DNA of 64,000 nt, from NCBI RefSeq assembly GCF_000719865.1, contig NZ_JOID01000008.1, positions 372,001 to 436,000 of the forward strand, in the 5' to 3' direction. Source of the stretch: Streptomyces albus subsp. albus (GTDB taxonomy: Bacteria > Actinomycetota > Actinomycetes > Streptomycetales > Streptomycetaceae). Position numbers and translations under genes: made by a program. The notes beneath the pieces were generated by a model. The model saw nothing but the letters and a program-made list of their open reading frames with translations, searched no databases and was not told the DNA's origin. This document shows positions 17,458 to 25,783 of this stretch, in pieces. How positions within the stretch are numbered: position 1 is the first letter of the stretch; every line of letters starts with the position of its first letter.

Positions 17458-17737
17458 GGTCGGTCACCGTCCTGCTCGACAACTTTGCCTGCGCGACGGG
17501 CCGCGAGGAGGCGCTGCGAAGCGAAGCCACTTCACCATAGGCCCGACGCGAACGTCACCGCAGCGCCCGTTGAACCGGCTCCTGGAACCCGCAGAGGCGC
17601 TCGGCACCCTGATGGAGCGCGGTGTCGCCGTAGCCGGACCGGCTGCCCGGCCCGGCTACGGGCGGGCTGCCGTAGGCACTCTTCATCGCCGGGAGTCACG
17701 GCCACCGGCCGAACGGGTACGTGTGGTGGCGCGAGCT

Positions 17738-19192
17738 TCAGCCCGTGACGGCGACCCCGAACTCCGGCCACCCGTCGGTGGCGAGACCGGCAGTGCCCGC
17801 TCCGAAGCTCACCGCACCCGTGGTGGTCAGGCCCGAAGCATGCCCCCTGAGAGACGACACAGCGCCGTCGAAGGTGTTCTCCCCGGAAGCCCCAATGGCG
17901 AGGTCGGCCAACATGTCACCGTTGGTATCCGTCAGTGCCACGGCATCCCCGAACAGGTCACCGGCCTCGGCCGCGCCCGGGATGCCGGTGGATCCCTGGT
18001 TGTACGCGGATGCCGAGGTGGTGGCCAGACCGTCGGCGGAACCGGGGATGACTGTGACGGAGCCCGTCAACTCCGCGCTACCAATGGACTCCTGTGGAGC
18101 GCCCACGGCGAGGTCGGCCCTGCCGTCCCCGTTAATGTCGTTGAGCGCCACGGCGCTTCCGAAGTTGTCGCTTTCCTCTGAGACGCCGGGGATTCCGTCG
18201 GTGTTCTGAGTGATGGTCACGGTGGGACGCGAGGTGTCACGGCCGTTCGCCGAACCGTAGGTCAGGGACACGTTGCCTCCCAGGCTCGTGCCCGCCATCG
18301 AGGCCCGCTGATCCCACGGGTGGCCGGTCACGATGTCGGCGTACCCGTCTCCGTCCACGTCTCCGACAGCCGCACTCGCGCCATGCGATACGTCACCCGC
18401 ATACTCCGGCTGGAGTGAGCCGAGCGGCTTCAGATACAAGGACTGCTTGTAGAGGTCCCTGCTGCTGTCGTGACCGCCGATCACGATGTCGTCACTGCCG
18501 TCACCATTGACGTCACCCGCCGCCAGTGAGACGACATCGCTCAGGGGAGTCACCTCAAAACCGGTGCGGCCTCCGAGAGCGCTGCCCTTGGTGGCTCCTC
18601 CCAGGTAGAAGAAAACGGAGTTGTCCCAGTGCAGCCCGACCGCGAGATCGTGACGGCCATTCCCGTCGAAGTCACCGCTGGTGAGGACGTGACCATAGCC
18701 CGTCGGATAGGACAGCGGAGGGATCTTCAGCGCGGTACCGCCGGTCAGCCCCGCGCCGCTGCCCCACAGCACCGTGACTGCTCCGGTGTCCTCACCCGTG
18801 TCCAGGCCCGCCGTGGTGTCCTCGCACGGGGCTCCCACAGCGAGGTCTGCGTAACCGTCGTTGTTGAAATCACCCGACGTGGTGGCTTCGCCGAAGCGGT
18901 CTCCCTCTTCGAAAGCGCCGGGCACACCGTTGGAGCTCTGAGTGACGATCTGGGTCCTGCCGCTCTTCGGGCCACTGGACGAGCCGTAGGTGATGACCAC
19001 CGCTCCAGCTTGGTCGTGGCCGCCGACGACCGTGCCGGGGGCGGATACCGCAAGATCGCGATAGCCGTCGCCGTTGAAGTCATCGGCATTGGCGGTGGCC
19101 GCCGTGGAAGATCCGGCTGTGACCACCAGCAGGCTGCTGGTCAGTGCGGCGGCCGCAGCTGCGGCCAGGGCGGTGCGGAGGTTCTTGCGCAT
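17738..19192 (-). CDS. Secreted FG-GAP/VCBS repeat protein (seven-bladed beta-propeller)
   Basis: The product has 484 residues. GGAG lies eight bases before the ATG at 19192. The first ~33 residues are a classic signal peptide (MRKNLRTALAAAAAAALTS, then AGSSTAATA). The mature part carries seven D-x-(N/D)-x-(D/N)-G/x calcium-loop repeats: DFNGDGYRD, DFNNDGYAD, DFDGNGRHD, DVNGDGSDD, DVDGDGYAD, DINGDGRAD and DTNGDMLAD. Each is followed by a hydrophobic strand and usually Gly-Ala-Pro. This is the integrin-alpha-like propeller, which binds Ca2+ and generally mediates binding rather than catalysis. It has no cell-wall anchor, so it is probably released. The gene is monocistronic. Confidence 0.88.
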   Translation of the reverse strand: MRKNLRTALAAAAAAALTSSLLVVTAGSSTAATANADDFNGDGYRDLAVSAPGTVVGGHDQAGAVVITYGSSSGPKSGRTQIVTQSSNGVPGAFEEGDRFGEATTSGDFNNDGYADLAVGAPCEDTTAGLDTGEDTGAVTVLWGSGAGLTGGTALKIPPLSYPTGYGHVLTSGDFDGNGRHDLAVGLHWDNSVFFYLGGATKGSALGGRTGFEVTPLSDVVSLAAGDVNGDGSDDIVIGGHDSSRDLYKQSLYLKPLGSLQPEYAGDVSHGASAAVGDVDGDGYADIVTGHPWDQRASMAGTSLGGNVSLTYGSANGRDTSRPTVTITQNTDGIPGVSEESDNFGSAVALNDINGDGRADLAVGAPQESIGSAELTGSVTVIPGSADGLATTSASAYNQGSTGIPGAAEAGDLFGDAVALTDTNGDMLADLAIGASGENTFDGAVSSLRGHASGLTTTGAVSFGAGTAGLATDGWPEFGVAVTG

Positions 19193-19350
19193 CAAAACTC
19201 TCCTGCAACAGGCGGGACGCCGTGCGGGCAGCCCTCGTCAGTGGGTGGATCTTCCGTGCACGCCCGGAGTTGTGCACGGGCTCACGGCATGATCGGTCCT
19301 TACAAGACCAACAACGCGGCACCGTCACAGTCCGCTGCCGTACGCACGGC

Positions 19351-19384
19351 AAAGGGCCTGGTGCACTTACACACCAGGCCCTTT
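19351..19384. terminator. Terminator downstream of tRNA-Pro
   Basis: A perfect 13-base stem (19351-19363 with 19372-19384; AAAGGGCCTGGTG and its complement) surrounds an 8-base loop. It begins nine bases after the tRNA 3' end on the minus strand. The A/T ends make it a good intrinsic terminator. Confidence 0.8.
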
Positions 19385-19392
19385 GACCTCTG

Positions 19393-19466
19393 TCGGGGTG
19401 GCGGGATTTGAACCCACGACCTCTTCGTCCCGAACGAAGCGCGCTGCCAAGCTGCGCTACACCCCG
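19393..19466 (-). tRNA. tRNA-Pro, anticodon CGG
   Basis: The minus strand folds into a complete cloverleaf of 74 nucleotides. The acceptor stem is CGGGGTG/CACCCCG with discriminator A. The D arm is GCGCAGCTTGGCAGCGC, and the anticodon stem CTTCG/CGAAG has loop TTCGGGA, giving CGG for CCG proline codons. The T arm contains GGTTCAAATCC. The 3' CCA is not encoded, as is usual for Streptomyces. The 3' end faces the decayed region at 12.7-17.5 kb, so this gene is a candidate integration site. Confidence 0.95.
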
Positions 19467-19653
19467 AAGCAACGAGCTCTACTTTAGCGGACCCGGAGCC
19501 ACAGGAGAAATCCGATATCCCGGTGCCGTCCGGCGGCCGTCCAGGCCAGGCCCCCGGCGGCCCGGTGACTCCGCCCCGGTGGCGCCCGGCGGACCGGAGG
19601 CCTGGGACCCGGGCCGGGGGCCTCGCGGACCGCCGGCCCGGCCGGATGTCCGA

Positions 19654-20586
19654 TCAGTCCCGCCGTTCCACCAGCGTCAGCAGCGTCGCCTCCGGGGGGC
19701 AGGCGAAGCGGACCGGGGTGTAGCGGTTGGTGCCGCAGCCGGCCGAGACGTGGAGGTACGCGGTGTTGCCCGCCGCCCGGTGGGTGGAGAGGCCCTTGAC
19801 CCGCTCGGTGTCCAGGTCGCAGTTGGTGACCAGGGCCCCGTAGAAGGGGATGCAGAGCTGCCCGCCGTGCGTGTGGCCGGCCAGGATCAGCGGATAGCCG
19901 TCCTCCGTGAAGGCGTCGAGGGTGCGCAGATACGGGGCGTGGACCAGGGCGAGGGAGAAGTCCGCGTCCTGCTCCGGGCCGCCGGCGACCTCCTCGTAGC
20001 GATCCCGCTTGATGTGCGGGTCGTCGAGGCCGGTCAGGGCGATCTCGATGCCGTCGAGCTTCAGCCGCCCGCGCGAGTTCGACAGGCCGACCCAGCCGGC
20101 CGCGTCGAAGGCGTCCCGCATGCCCTCCCAGGGGTTGCGGCGGACGCCGATCGCCGGGTCGTTCTTGCCGTTCAGCCCGTGCTCTCCGCGGACCTTCTCC
20201 AGCAGATAGCGGGCCGGGTTGCGCAGCTGCGGCGCGTAGTAGTCGTTCGAGCCGAAGACATAGGTGCCCGGGAACTCCATCAGCGGGCCGAGGGCGTCCA
20301 GCACCTCCGGCACGCCGTCCGGGTCGGAGAGGTTGTCACCGGTGTTGACAACGAAGTCCGGCCGCAGCCCGGCCAGTTCGCGCAGCCAGCGCTGCTTCTT
20401 CCGCTGCCCGGCGACCATGTGGATGTCGGAGACCTGCAGGACGCGCAACGGCCGCATCCCGCGCGGCAGGATGGGCACCGTCACCCGCCGCAGCCGGAAC
20501 GAGCGGACTTCGAAGCCGGCGGCGTAGGCGACTCCCGCCGCGCCGACTGCCGTGATTCCCAGGGGTACTGCGTATCGCGCGCGCAT
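19654..20586 (-). CDS. Metallophosphoesterase (YkuE-like)
   Basis: A 310-residue enzyme. It begins with a single hydrophobic segment (MRARYAVPLGITAVG...AGF, residues ~1-25) that may be an uncleaved anchor or signal. The calcineurin-like metal site is complete: VSDIHM (D-x-H), VNTGDNL (GD-x), FGSNDYY (GN/D-x position), LVHAPY and ILAGHTHGGQL (GHxH). The conserved end AGCGTNRYTPVRFACPPEATLL is typical of the Streptomyces family. Substrates are unknown; relatives hydrolyse phosphodiesters such as cell-envelope lipids or UDP-sugars. GGGGAG abuts the ATG, an unusually short spacing, but homologues I recall share this N-terminus. Confidence 0.88.
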   Translation of the reverse strand: MRARYAVPLGITAVGAAGVAYAAGFEVRSFRLRRVTVPILPRGMRPLRVLQVSDIHMVAGQRKKQRWLRELAGLRPDFVVNTGDNLSDPDGVPEVLDALGPLMEFPGTYVFGSNDYYAPQLRNPARYLLEKVRGEHGLNGKNDPAIGVRRNPWEGMRDAFDAAGWVGLSNSRGRLKLDGIEIALTGLDDPHIKRDRYEEVAGGPEQDADFSLALVHAPYLRTLDAFTEDGYPLILAGHTHGGQLCIPFYGALVTNCDLDTERVKGLSTHRAAGNTAYLHVSAGCGTNRYTPVRFACPPEATLLTLVERRD

Positions 20587-20773
20587 CTCCCCATGGTCGC
20601 AGAGCCGGAGCGGTGCGGTGCCACGAGGCGGCCGGTGTGACGGGGCGGCCCCCGCTCCGTGGGCGCGGTGGTCGCGTGTGGCCGGACGGGGGCGGTGAGA
20701 CGAGGGTGGTGCGGCGGGAGTGACGGGGGTAATGAGCTGGGCGGATCGGCGCCCCTCCTGGCACACTCACGGC

Positions 20774-21241
20774 ATGACCACGCTCAAGAACCGCCTGCAG
20801 GAGGACCTCACCGCGGCCATCAGGTCCCGCGACGAGCTGCGCTCCTCCACGCTCCGGCTGACCCTCACCGCGATCACCAAGGAGGAGGTCTCGGGCACTT
20901 CCGCCCGCGAGCTCTCCGACGACGAGGTGCAGAAGGTGATCGCCCGCGAGGCGAAGAAGCGCCGCGAGTCCGCGGAGGCCTTCGAGCAGGGCGGTCGTGC
21001 CGAGTCGGCGGCCCGGGAGCGGGCCGAGGGCGAGGTCCTGGCCGAGTATCTGCCGCAGCAGCTGTCCGACGAGGAGCTGGCCGGCATCGTCGACGACGCC
21101 GTGAAGGAAGCCGTGGCCGCCGGTGCCGAGGGGCCGCGGGCCATGGGCGCCGTGATGAAGATCGTCAACCCGAAGGTCGCGGGCCGGGCCGAGGGCGGCC
21201 GGGTGGCGGCCGAGGTCAAGAAGCGGCTCGCCGCCGGCTGA
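20774..21241 (+). CDS. GatB/YqeY domain protein
   Basis: The 155-residue product is the complete YqeY family length: LKNRLQEDLTAAIRSRDELRSSTLRLTLTAI at the N-terminus, VIAREAKKRRESAEAFEQGGR in the middle and MKIVNPKVAGRAEGGRVAAEVKK at the end. It shares the tail domain of GatB, the amidotransferase subunit that transamidates mischarged tRNA. The free-standing protein has no settled function. The ATG at 20774 is preceded by a CACACT -10-like box at about the right distance for a leaderless transcript and has no ribosome-binding site. It diverges from the metallophosphoesterase. Confidence 0.9.
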   Translation: MTTLKNRLQEDLTAAIRSRDELRSSTLRLTLTAITKEEVSGTSARELSDDEVQKVIAREAKKRRESAEAFEQGGRAESAARERAEGEVLAEYLPQQLSDEELAGIVDDAVKEAVAAGAEGPRAMGAVMKIVNPKVAGRAEGGRVAAEVKKRLAAG

Positions 21242-21258
21242 GAGCCCGAGCGGCTGAG

Positions 21259-21309
21259 AGCAAGCCCCGCTCGCCCCTCCTTGCGGAGGGAAGAGCGGGG
21301 CTGCTTGCT
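21259..21309. terminator. Bidirectional terminator between yqeY-like and PBP genes
   Basis: A long inverted repeat (AGCAAG-CCCCGCTC-CCCTCC, loop TTGC, then the complement) separates two convergent genes. The outer AGCAAG/CTTGCT and inner GC-rich arms give a strong hairpin serving both directions. Confidence 0.75.
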
Positions 21310-21402
21310 GCTTTCGTCCTGGTTCTTCCTCGCGCGGTCGGCGAAGCCGGGCCACACGAGGCAAAGCCGCTCCGCACGAGACTGAGCCGCTCCGTACGAC
21401 GA

Positions 21403-23634
21403 TCAGCGGCGTCCGCCGGGGCCGTTGCCCGGACCCTGGATGAAGCCCTCCGGGATGGAGAACGTCGGGTTCGGCTCGGTGCCGCCACCGCCGCCGCCGA
21501 TGAGGCCGCCGTTGCCGCCGCCCGGGAAGCGGTCGCCCGGCTTCCGGTCGTCCTCGTCCTTCTCCTTGTCCTTCTTCGGCGGGTCGGCGATCGGCACCTC
21601 GACGAAGCCCGGCGCCTCCTTGCCCGCCAGCGCTCCGGACATCGCGTCCCGCCAGATCGGGCCGGGGACGCTGCCACCGAAGACCTTGTCGTGGGGCCGG
21701 CCGCCGATGGTGATGTTGATCATCTTGCGCTGGTGCCGCGGGTCGCCCACCCAGACGGCGCCGGACAGGTTCGGGGTGTAGCCCACGAACCAGGCCGCGT
21801 ACCGGTTGTCGGTGGTACCGGTCTTGCCCGCGCTGGCCCGTCCGCTGAGACCGGCCTTGGTGCCCGTGCCGTCCTCGACGACGCCCTTCAGCAGGGTGTT
21901 GATCGTGTCGGCGGTCCGCTCGCTCATCGCGCGGGTGCACTTGGTCTTGGGGACGTCCAGGGACTTGCCGTTGGCGTCCTTGATCGACTCGATGGCGACC
22001 GGCGTGCAGTACGTGCCCCGGCTCGCGAAGGCGGCGTACCCGGCGGCCATGGTCAGCGGGGACATCTCCTGGACGCCCAGGGTGATGGACGGCACCTGCC
22101 GGAGCTCGCCACCGCCGGCCGGTTCGATACCCATCTTCTCCGACATCTCGACCACCGGGCAGATGCCGATGTCGCTGATCAGCTGCACATAGTAGGTGTT
22201 CACCGACTTCGCGGTGGCCTCCCGCATCCCGTACGGGCCGACCTCGGACTCGTTTTCGTTCGCGACCTTGACCGGCTTCGCCGACGACCACTGGCCCTCG
22301 CACTTCGGCACCGGGCTCGGGTAGGTCATCTCGTACGGCGACGGGTACGACCGCGACGGGTTGACGCCCCGCTCCAGCGCGGCCGCCGCGACGATCGGCT
22401 TGTACGTCGAGCCGGGCTGGTAGCCCATGCCGTCGCCCATGCTCTTGTTGACCGAGTAGTTGATCGTGGTCTCGTTCTTGGCGAGACCGTACGGCCGGGA
22501 CTGGCCCATGCCGAGGATCTTGCCGGTGCCCGGCTCGACCAGTGAGACCGCGGTGGCCACCTCGTCGCTCTGGTAGACGTGCTTCTTGACCGACGCCTGC
22601 ACGGACTTCTGGGCCTGGGGGTCGAGGGTGGTGCGGATCGTCATCCCGCCCTCGTTCCAGCGCTTGTTCCGCTCCTCGCGGGTCTTGCCGAACTCCTCGC
22701 TGCCGAGGAAGACCCTGCGGACGTAGTCGCAGAAGAAGCCGGCGCCGTTCACTGCGGTGATGCAGCCGTTCTGCGGCTTGCTGACGTCGAGGCCCAGGTC
22801 CTTCTTCTTGGCCTCGGCGGCCTCGTCCTTGCTGACGTGGCCCTGCTCGGCCATCCGGTTGAGGACGAGATTGCGCCGCTTGAGCGCCTGGTCGCCGTTG
22901 GCCACCGGGTCCCAGCGGCTGGGCGACTGCACGATGCCGGCCAGCAGCGCGGCCTCCTGCAGCTCCAGGTCCTTGGCGGACTTGCTGAAGTAACGCTTCG
23001 CCGCCGCCTCGACACCGTAGGCCTGCTGGCTGAAGTAGGTGATGTTGAGGTAGTTCTCCAGGATCTTCTTCTTGCCGAGCTCTTCCTCGACCTGGATCGC
23101 GTACTTCAGTTCCTTGATCTTGCGCCCGAGGGTCTGCTGGGTGGCGGCCGCGAACTTCTCCTCGTCGTTGCCCGCCTCCTCGACGAAGACGTTCTTGACG
23201 TACTGCTGCGTCAGCGTCGAGGCGCCCTCGGAGACCTCGCCCGCCTGGGCGTTGTTGTTGAGGGCGCGGAGGATGCCCTTGAGGTCGATCGCGCCGTGCT
23301 CGTAGAAACGCTCGTCCTCGATCGCGACGATCGCCTTCCGCATGTACGGCGAGATGTCCTTGAGCGGCACCACCGTGCGGTCGCGCGAGTAGACGGTGGC
23401 GATCAGACCGCCCTCGGAGTCGAGGATGCTGGTCTTCTGGCTCAGCGGCGGGCGCTTCAGATTGGCCGGGATCTCGTCGAATCCCTCGACCGAACCCTTG
23501 GCCACCAGACCGAGCGCGCCGGCGGCCGGGAGCGCGATGCCGGCCAGCACGGCTCCGGAGAGCACACTGACACCGAGGAACTTGGCGGCCTGTCGCGTGG
23601 TCGAGCGGCCACCGCCGGGGCGCTTGTTAGCCAT
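21403..23634 (-). CDS. Bifunctional class A penicillin-binding protein (transglycosylase/transpeptidase)
   Basis: A 743-residue cell-wall synthase. One transmembrane helix lies at residues ~18-43. The glycosyltransferase domain (GT51, ~60-260) shows EDERFYEHGAIDLKG with the catalytic Glu and GASTLTQQYVKN. The transpeptidase domain (~350-660) has all three active-site motifs: GSTYKPIV (catalytic Ser, SxxK), KSVNTYY (SxN) and SAGKTGTTDN (KTG). A Gly/Pro-rich cytosol-distal tail ends the protein. It polymerises and cross-links peptidoglycan. The gene is divergent from wblA across 386 bases, an arrangement I recall as conserved in Streptomyces. Confidence 0.95.
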   Translation of the reverse strand: MANKRPGGGRSTTRQAAKFLGVSVLSGAVLAGIALPAAGALGLVAKGSVEGFDEIPANLKRPPLSQKTSILDSEGGLIATVYSRDRTVVPLKDISPYMRKAIVAIEDERFYEHGAIDLKGILRALNNNAQAGEVSEGASTLTQQYVKNVFVEEAGNDEEKFAAATQQTLGRKIKELKYAIQVEEELGKKKILENYLNITYFSQQAYGVEAAAKRYFSKSAKDLELQEAALLAGIVQSPSRWDPVANGDQALKRRNLVLNRMAEQGHVSKDEAAEAKKKDLGLDVSKPQNGCITAVNGAGFFCDYVRRVFLGSEEFGKTREERNKRWNEGGMTIRTTLDPQAQKSVQASVKKHVYQSDEVATAVSLVEPGTGKILGMGQSRPYGLAKNETTINYSVNKSMGDGMGYQPGSTYKPIVAAAALERGVNPSRSYPSPYEMTYPSPVPKCEGQWSSAKPVKVANENESEVGPYGMREATAKSVNTYYVQLISDIGICPVVEMSEKMGIEPAGGGELRQVPSITLGVQEMSPLTMAAGYAAFASRGTYCTPVAIESIKDANGKSLDVPKTKCTRAMSERTADTINTLLKGVVEDGTGTKAGLSGRASAGKTGTTDNRYAAWFVGYTPNLSGAVWVGDPRHQRKMINITIGGRPHDKVFGGSVPGPIWRDAMSGALAGKEAPGFVEVPIADPPKKDKEKDEDDRKPGDRFPGGGNGGLIGGGGGGTEPNPTFSIPEGFIQGPGNGPGGRR

Positions 23635-24020
23635 GGAGGCAGCCTACGTTCTCATTCGCCGGACAGGTACGCATCCCTTGGCCTAAGCTCATCACAAGAG
23701 TAACCATGCTGTCGTCGCCGCCCTCGCGTACGCTTCTCTGCCCACCTGGGTGCGATATTTGCCGCGAATGCGGACATCTGGCCCGCGCCTCGCGTCAGTG
23801 TGAGCCCGAACTGCCCTGATCCGGCCGGGATTTCCGGGATGTCTCCACCTCACTCCGTTGGGTGATCTGCCGCGTACGCATAGTCCGTTCGGGCCATTCA
23901 AGATTGGGCCCGCTGGGGGTGTTGCGCTCTGTCCACCTTCCGTAACGTCCTCAACTGGCAACGGTGAATATGCCGCTGCCGCCGTGGGGGAGCCTCGATT
24001 CGGGAGAGGACGGCGCCAGC
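23635..24020. promoter_or_regulatory. Divergent regulatory region of the PBP gene and wblA
   Basis: This 386-base gap has no supportable gene. It must hold the promoters of both divergent genes. The wblA side is known in Streptomyces to be controlled by developmental regulators. I can point to AT-richer stretches near 23740-23760 and 23960-23975, but cannot assign -35/-10 boxes with confidence. Confidence 0.45.
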
Positions 24021-24353
24021 ATGGGCTGGGTAACCGACTGGAGTGCGCAGGCAGCCTGCCGCACTACCGATCCGGATGAACTGTTCGTTCAAGGAGCGGC
24101 CCAGAACAGGGCCAAGGCCGTCTGCACCGGCTGCCCGGTGCGCACGGAGTGCCTTGCCGACGCTCTGGACAATCGCGTCGAATTCGGCGTCTGGGGGGGA
24201 ATGACGGAGCGGGAGCGCAGGGCGTTGCTGCGCCGGCGGCCGACGGTCACGTCGTGGCGCCGGCTGCTGGAGACCGCGCGCGCGGAGTACGAGCAGAGCT
24301 CGGGCCTGCTGCCCGTGGAGATCGAGGCCGGGGACTACGCCGCCGCCGGCTGA
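24021..24353 (+). CDS. wblA: WhiB-family iron-sulfur regulator WblA
   Basis: The 110-residue product starts with MGWVTDWSAQAAC, the N-terminus I recall for Streptomyces WblA. C13, C35, C38 and C44 bind the [4Fe-4S] cluster. GVWGGMTERERR is the turn that contacts sigma factor, and the basic RRRPTVTSWRRL follows as the DNA-binding tail. WblA is a pleiotropic regulator of aerial development that tends to repress antibiotic production. The neighbours (PBP, two ArsA-like ATPases, DUF4177, RidA) match the known wblA neighbourhood. Its last 19 bases overlap the convergent ATPase gene tail to tail. A GAGAGGAC lies upstream of the ATG. Confidence 0.93.
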   Translation: MGWVTDWSAQAACRTTDPDELFVQGAAQNRAKAVCTGCPVRTECLADALDNRVEFGVWGGMTERERRALLRRRPTVTSWRRLLETARAEYEQSSGLLPVEIEAGDYAAAG

Positions 24354-25783
24354 CCCGCCAACTGCTCGCCGATCGCCCGCAGCCCCGCCAGGTCGTGCAC
24401 GTCGCCGGGCAATGCGGCCACCTCCGTCACCGGCACATCCGGGTGGACGGTGGTGAAGCGCTCCCGTGTGCGCTGCTCGCGGGCCAGCGTCCGCATCCGC
24501 TCGGCATGCAGCCGCAGCAGCCTCGCGGCGAGCTGCTCCGCCGTGGGGTCCCGCATCGGGTCCGCCGGTGTCGCGTCAACCGGTGTCGTGTGCGCTGCGG
24601 CCTGCTGTGCCGTCGTCGAACCGTCGGGGCCGCCGCCCTCGGCGGTGTCCGCGGCGGCGGGGGAGTGCGTGCGCGGGGCATCGCCGGGAACCGTCCCGGT
24701 CCCGTCAGTCTGCCCGCTGTCATCCTCGCCGATGCGGCCGTATTCAAGATTTTCCGCTTCGAGTTCCTCCGCGGCGGCCAGGGCCCGCTCGGCGCTGATC
24801 CGGTCGGCCCCGCTGCCGTGCACCCGGTTCAGGACCAGCCCGGCCAGCGGCATCTTCTCGGCGGCGAGCCGCTCCACGAAGTACGCGGCCTCCCGCAGCG
24901 CGTCCTGCTCCGGCGCCGCCACCACGAGGAACGCCGTACCGGGCGCCTGCAGCAGCCGGTACGTGGCATCGGCCCGGGTGCGGAAGCCGCCGAACATGGT
25001 GTCCATCGCGGCGACGAACGTCTGGACGTCCCGCAGCAGTTGGCCGCCCACCAGCTTGCTGAGCGTGCCCGTCATCACCGACATGCCGGCGTTGAGGAAC
25101 TTCATGCCCGCCCGGCCGCCGACCTTCGCCGGGGCCATCAGCACCCTGATGAACTTGCCGTCCAGGAAGGAGCCGAGCCGCTTGGGCGCGTCCAGGAAGT
25201 CCAGCGCGGAGCGGCTCGGCGGGGTGTCCACGATGATCAGGTCCCACTCGTCGCGCGCCCGGAGCTGGCCCAGCTTCTCCATGGCCATGTACTCCTGCGT
25301 GCCCGCGAAGCCGGCGGAGAGCGACTGGTAGAAGGGGTTCGCCAGGATCGCCCGCGCGCGCTCGGGGTCGGCGTGCGCCTCGACGATCTCGTCGAACGTG
25401 CGCTTCATGTCGAGCATCATGGCGTGGAGCTCCCCGGGAGCTCCGGCTTCTCCGGTCGCCCCGGCTTCTCCGGCCCCTCCGGCGTGCCCGGCGGAGATGC
25501 CCTCCACCCGGCGCGGGATGTTGTCGAGCGAGGCGATGCCCATCGACTGGGCCAGCCGCCGGGCCGGATCGATCGTGAGCACCACGACCCTGCGCCCGCG
25601 CTCCGCGGCCCGCACGCCCAGGGCGGCCGCCGTCGTCGTCTTGCCCACGCCACCCGAGCCGCAGCACACGATGATGCGCGTCTCCGGGTCGTCCAGGAGG
25701 GCGTCCGTGTCCAGCCGGGGCACCGGACCGTCGAGGACCGAGTGCCCGGTGCCGCTTCCCGGCCGCTGCCGCTCGCCGCTCAT
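24335..25783 (-). CDS. ArsA/Get3-like ATPase, second of a pair, lacking the signature lysine
   Basis: The product has 482 residues. The deviant Walker A near residue 42 reads CGSGGVGKTTTAAALG. ArsA/Get3/MinD proteins normally have GKGGVGKT, where the first Lys reaches across the dimer; here it is Ser. Other ATPase motifs remain: TIDPARRLAQSMG (switch I-like) and LIIVDTPPSRSALDFLDAP (switch II). A Gly/Ala/Glu low-complexity insert sits near residue 100. The C-terminal ~130 residues are Thr/Asp/Pro-rich, and the end reads LPGDVHDLAGLRAIGEQLAG. The start overlaps the stop of the first ATPase gene (ATGA), so both are made together and probably form a heterodimer. The cargo is unknown; arsenite efflux is unlikely with no partner pump here. 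Confidence 0.88.
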   Translation of the reverse strand: MSGERQRPGSGTGHSVLDGPVPRLDTDALLDDPETRIIVCCGSGGVGKTTTAAALGVRAAERGRRVVVLTIDPARRLAQSMGIASLDNIPRRVEGISAGHAGGAGEAGATGEAGAPGELHAMMLDMKRTFDEIVEAHADPERARAILANPFYQSLSAGFAGTQEYMAMEKLGQLRARDEWDLIIVDTPPSRSALDFLDAPKRLGSFLDGKFIRVLMAPAKVGGRAGMKFLNAGMSVMTGTLSKLVGGQLLRDVQTFVAAMDTMFGGFRTRADATYRLLQAPGTAFLVVAAPEQDALREAAYFVERLAAEKMPLAGLVLNRVHGSGADRISAERALAAAEELEAENLEYGRIGEDDSGQTDGTGTVPGDAPRTHSPAAADTAEGGGPDGSTTAQQAAAHTTPVDATPADPMRDPTAEQLAARLLRLHAERMRTLAREQRTRERFTTVHPDVPVTEVAALPGDVHDLAGLRAIGEQLAGQPAAA

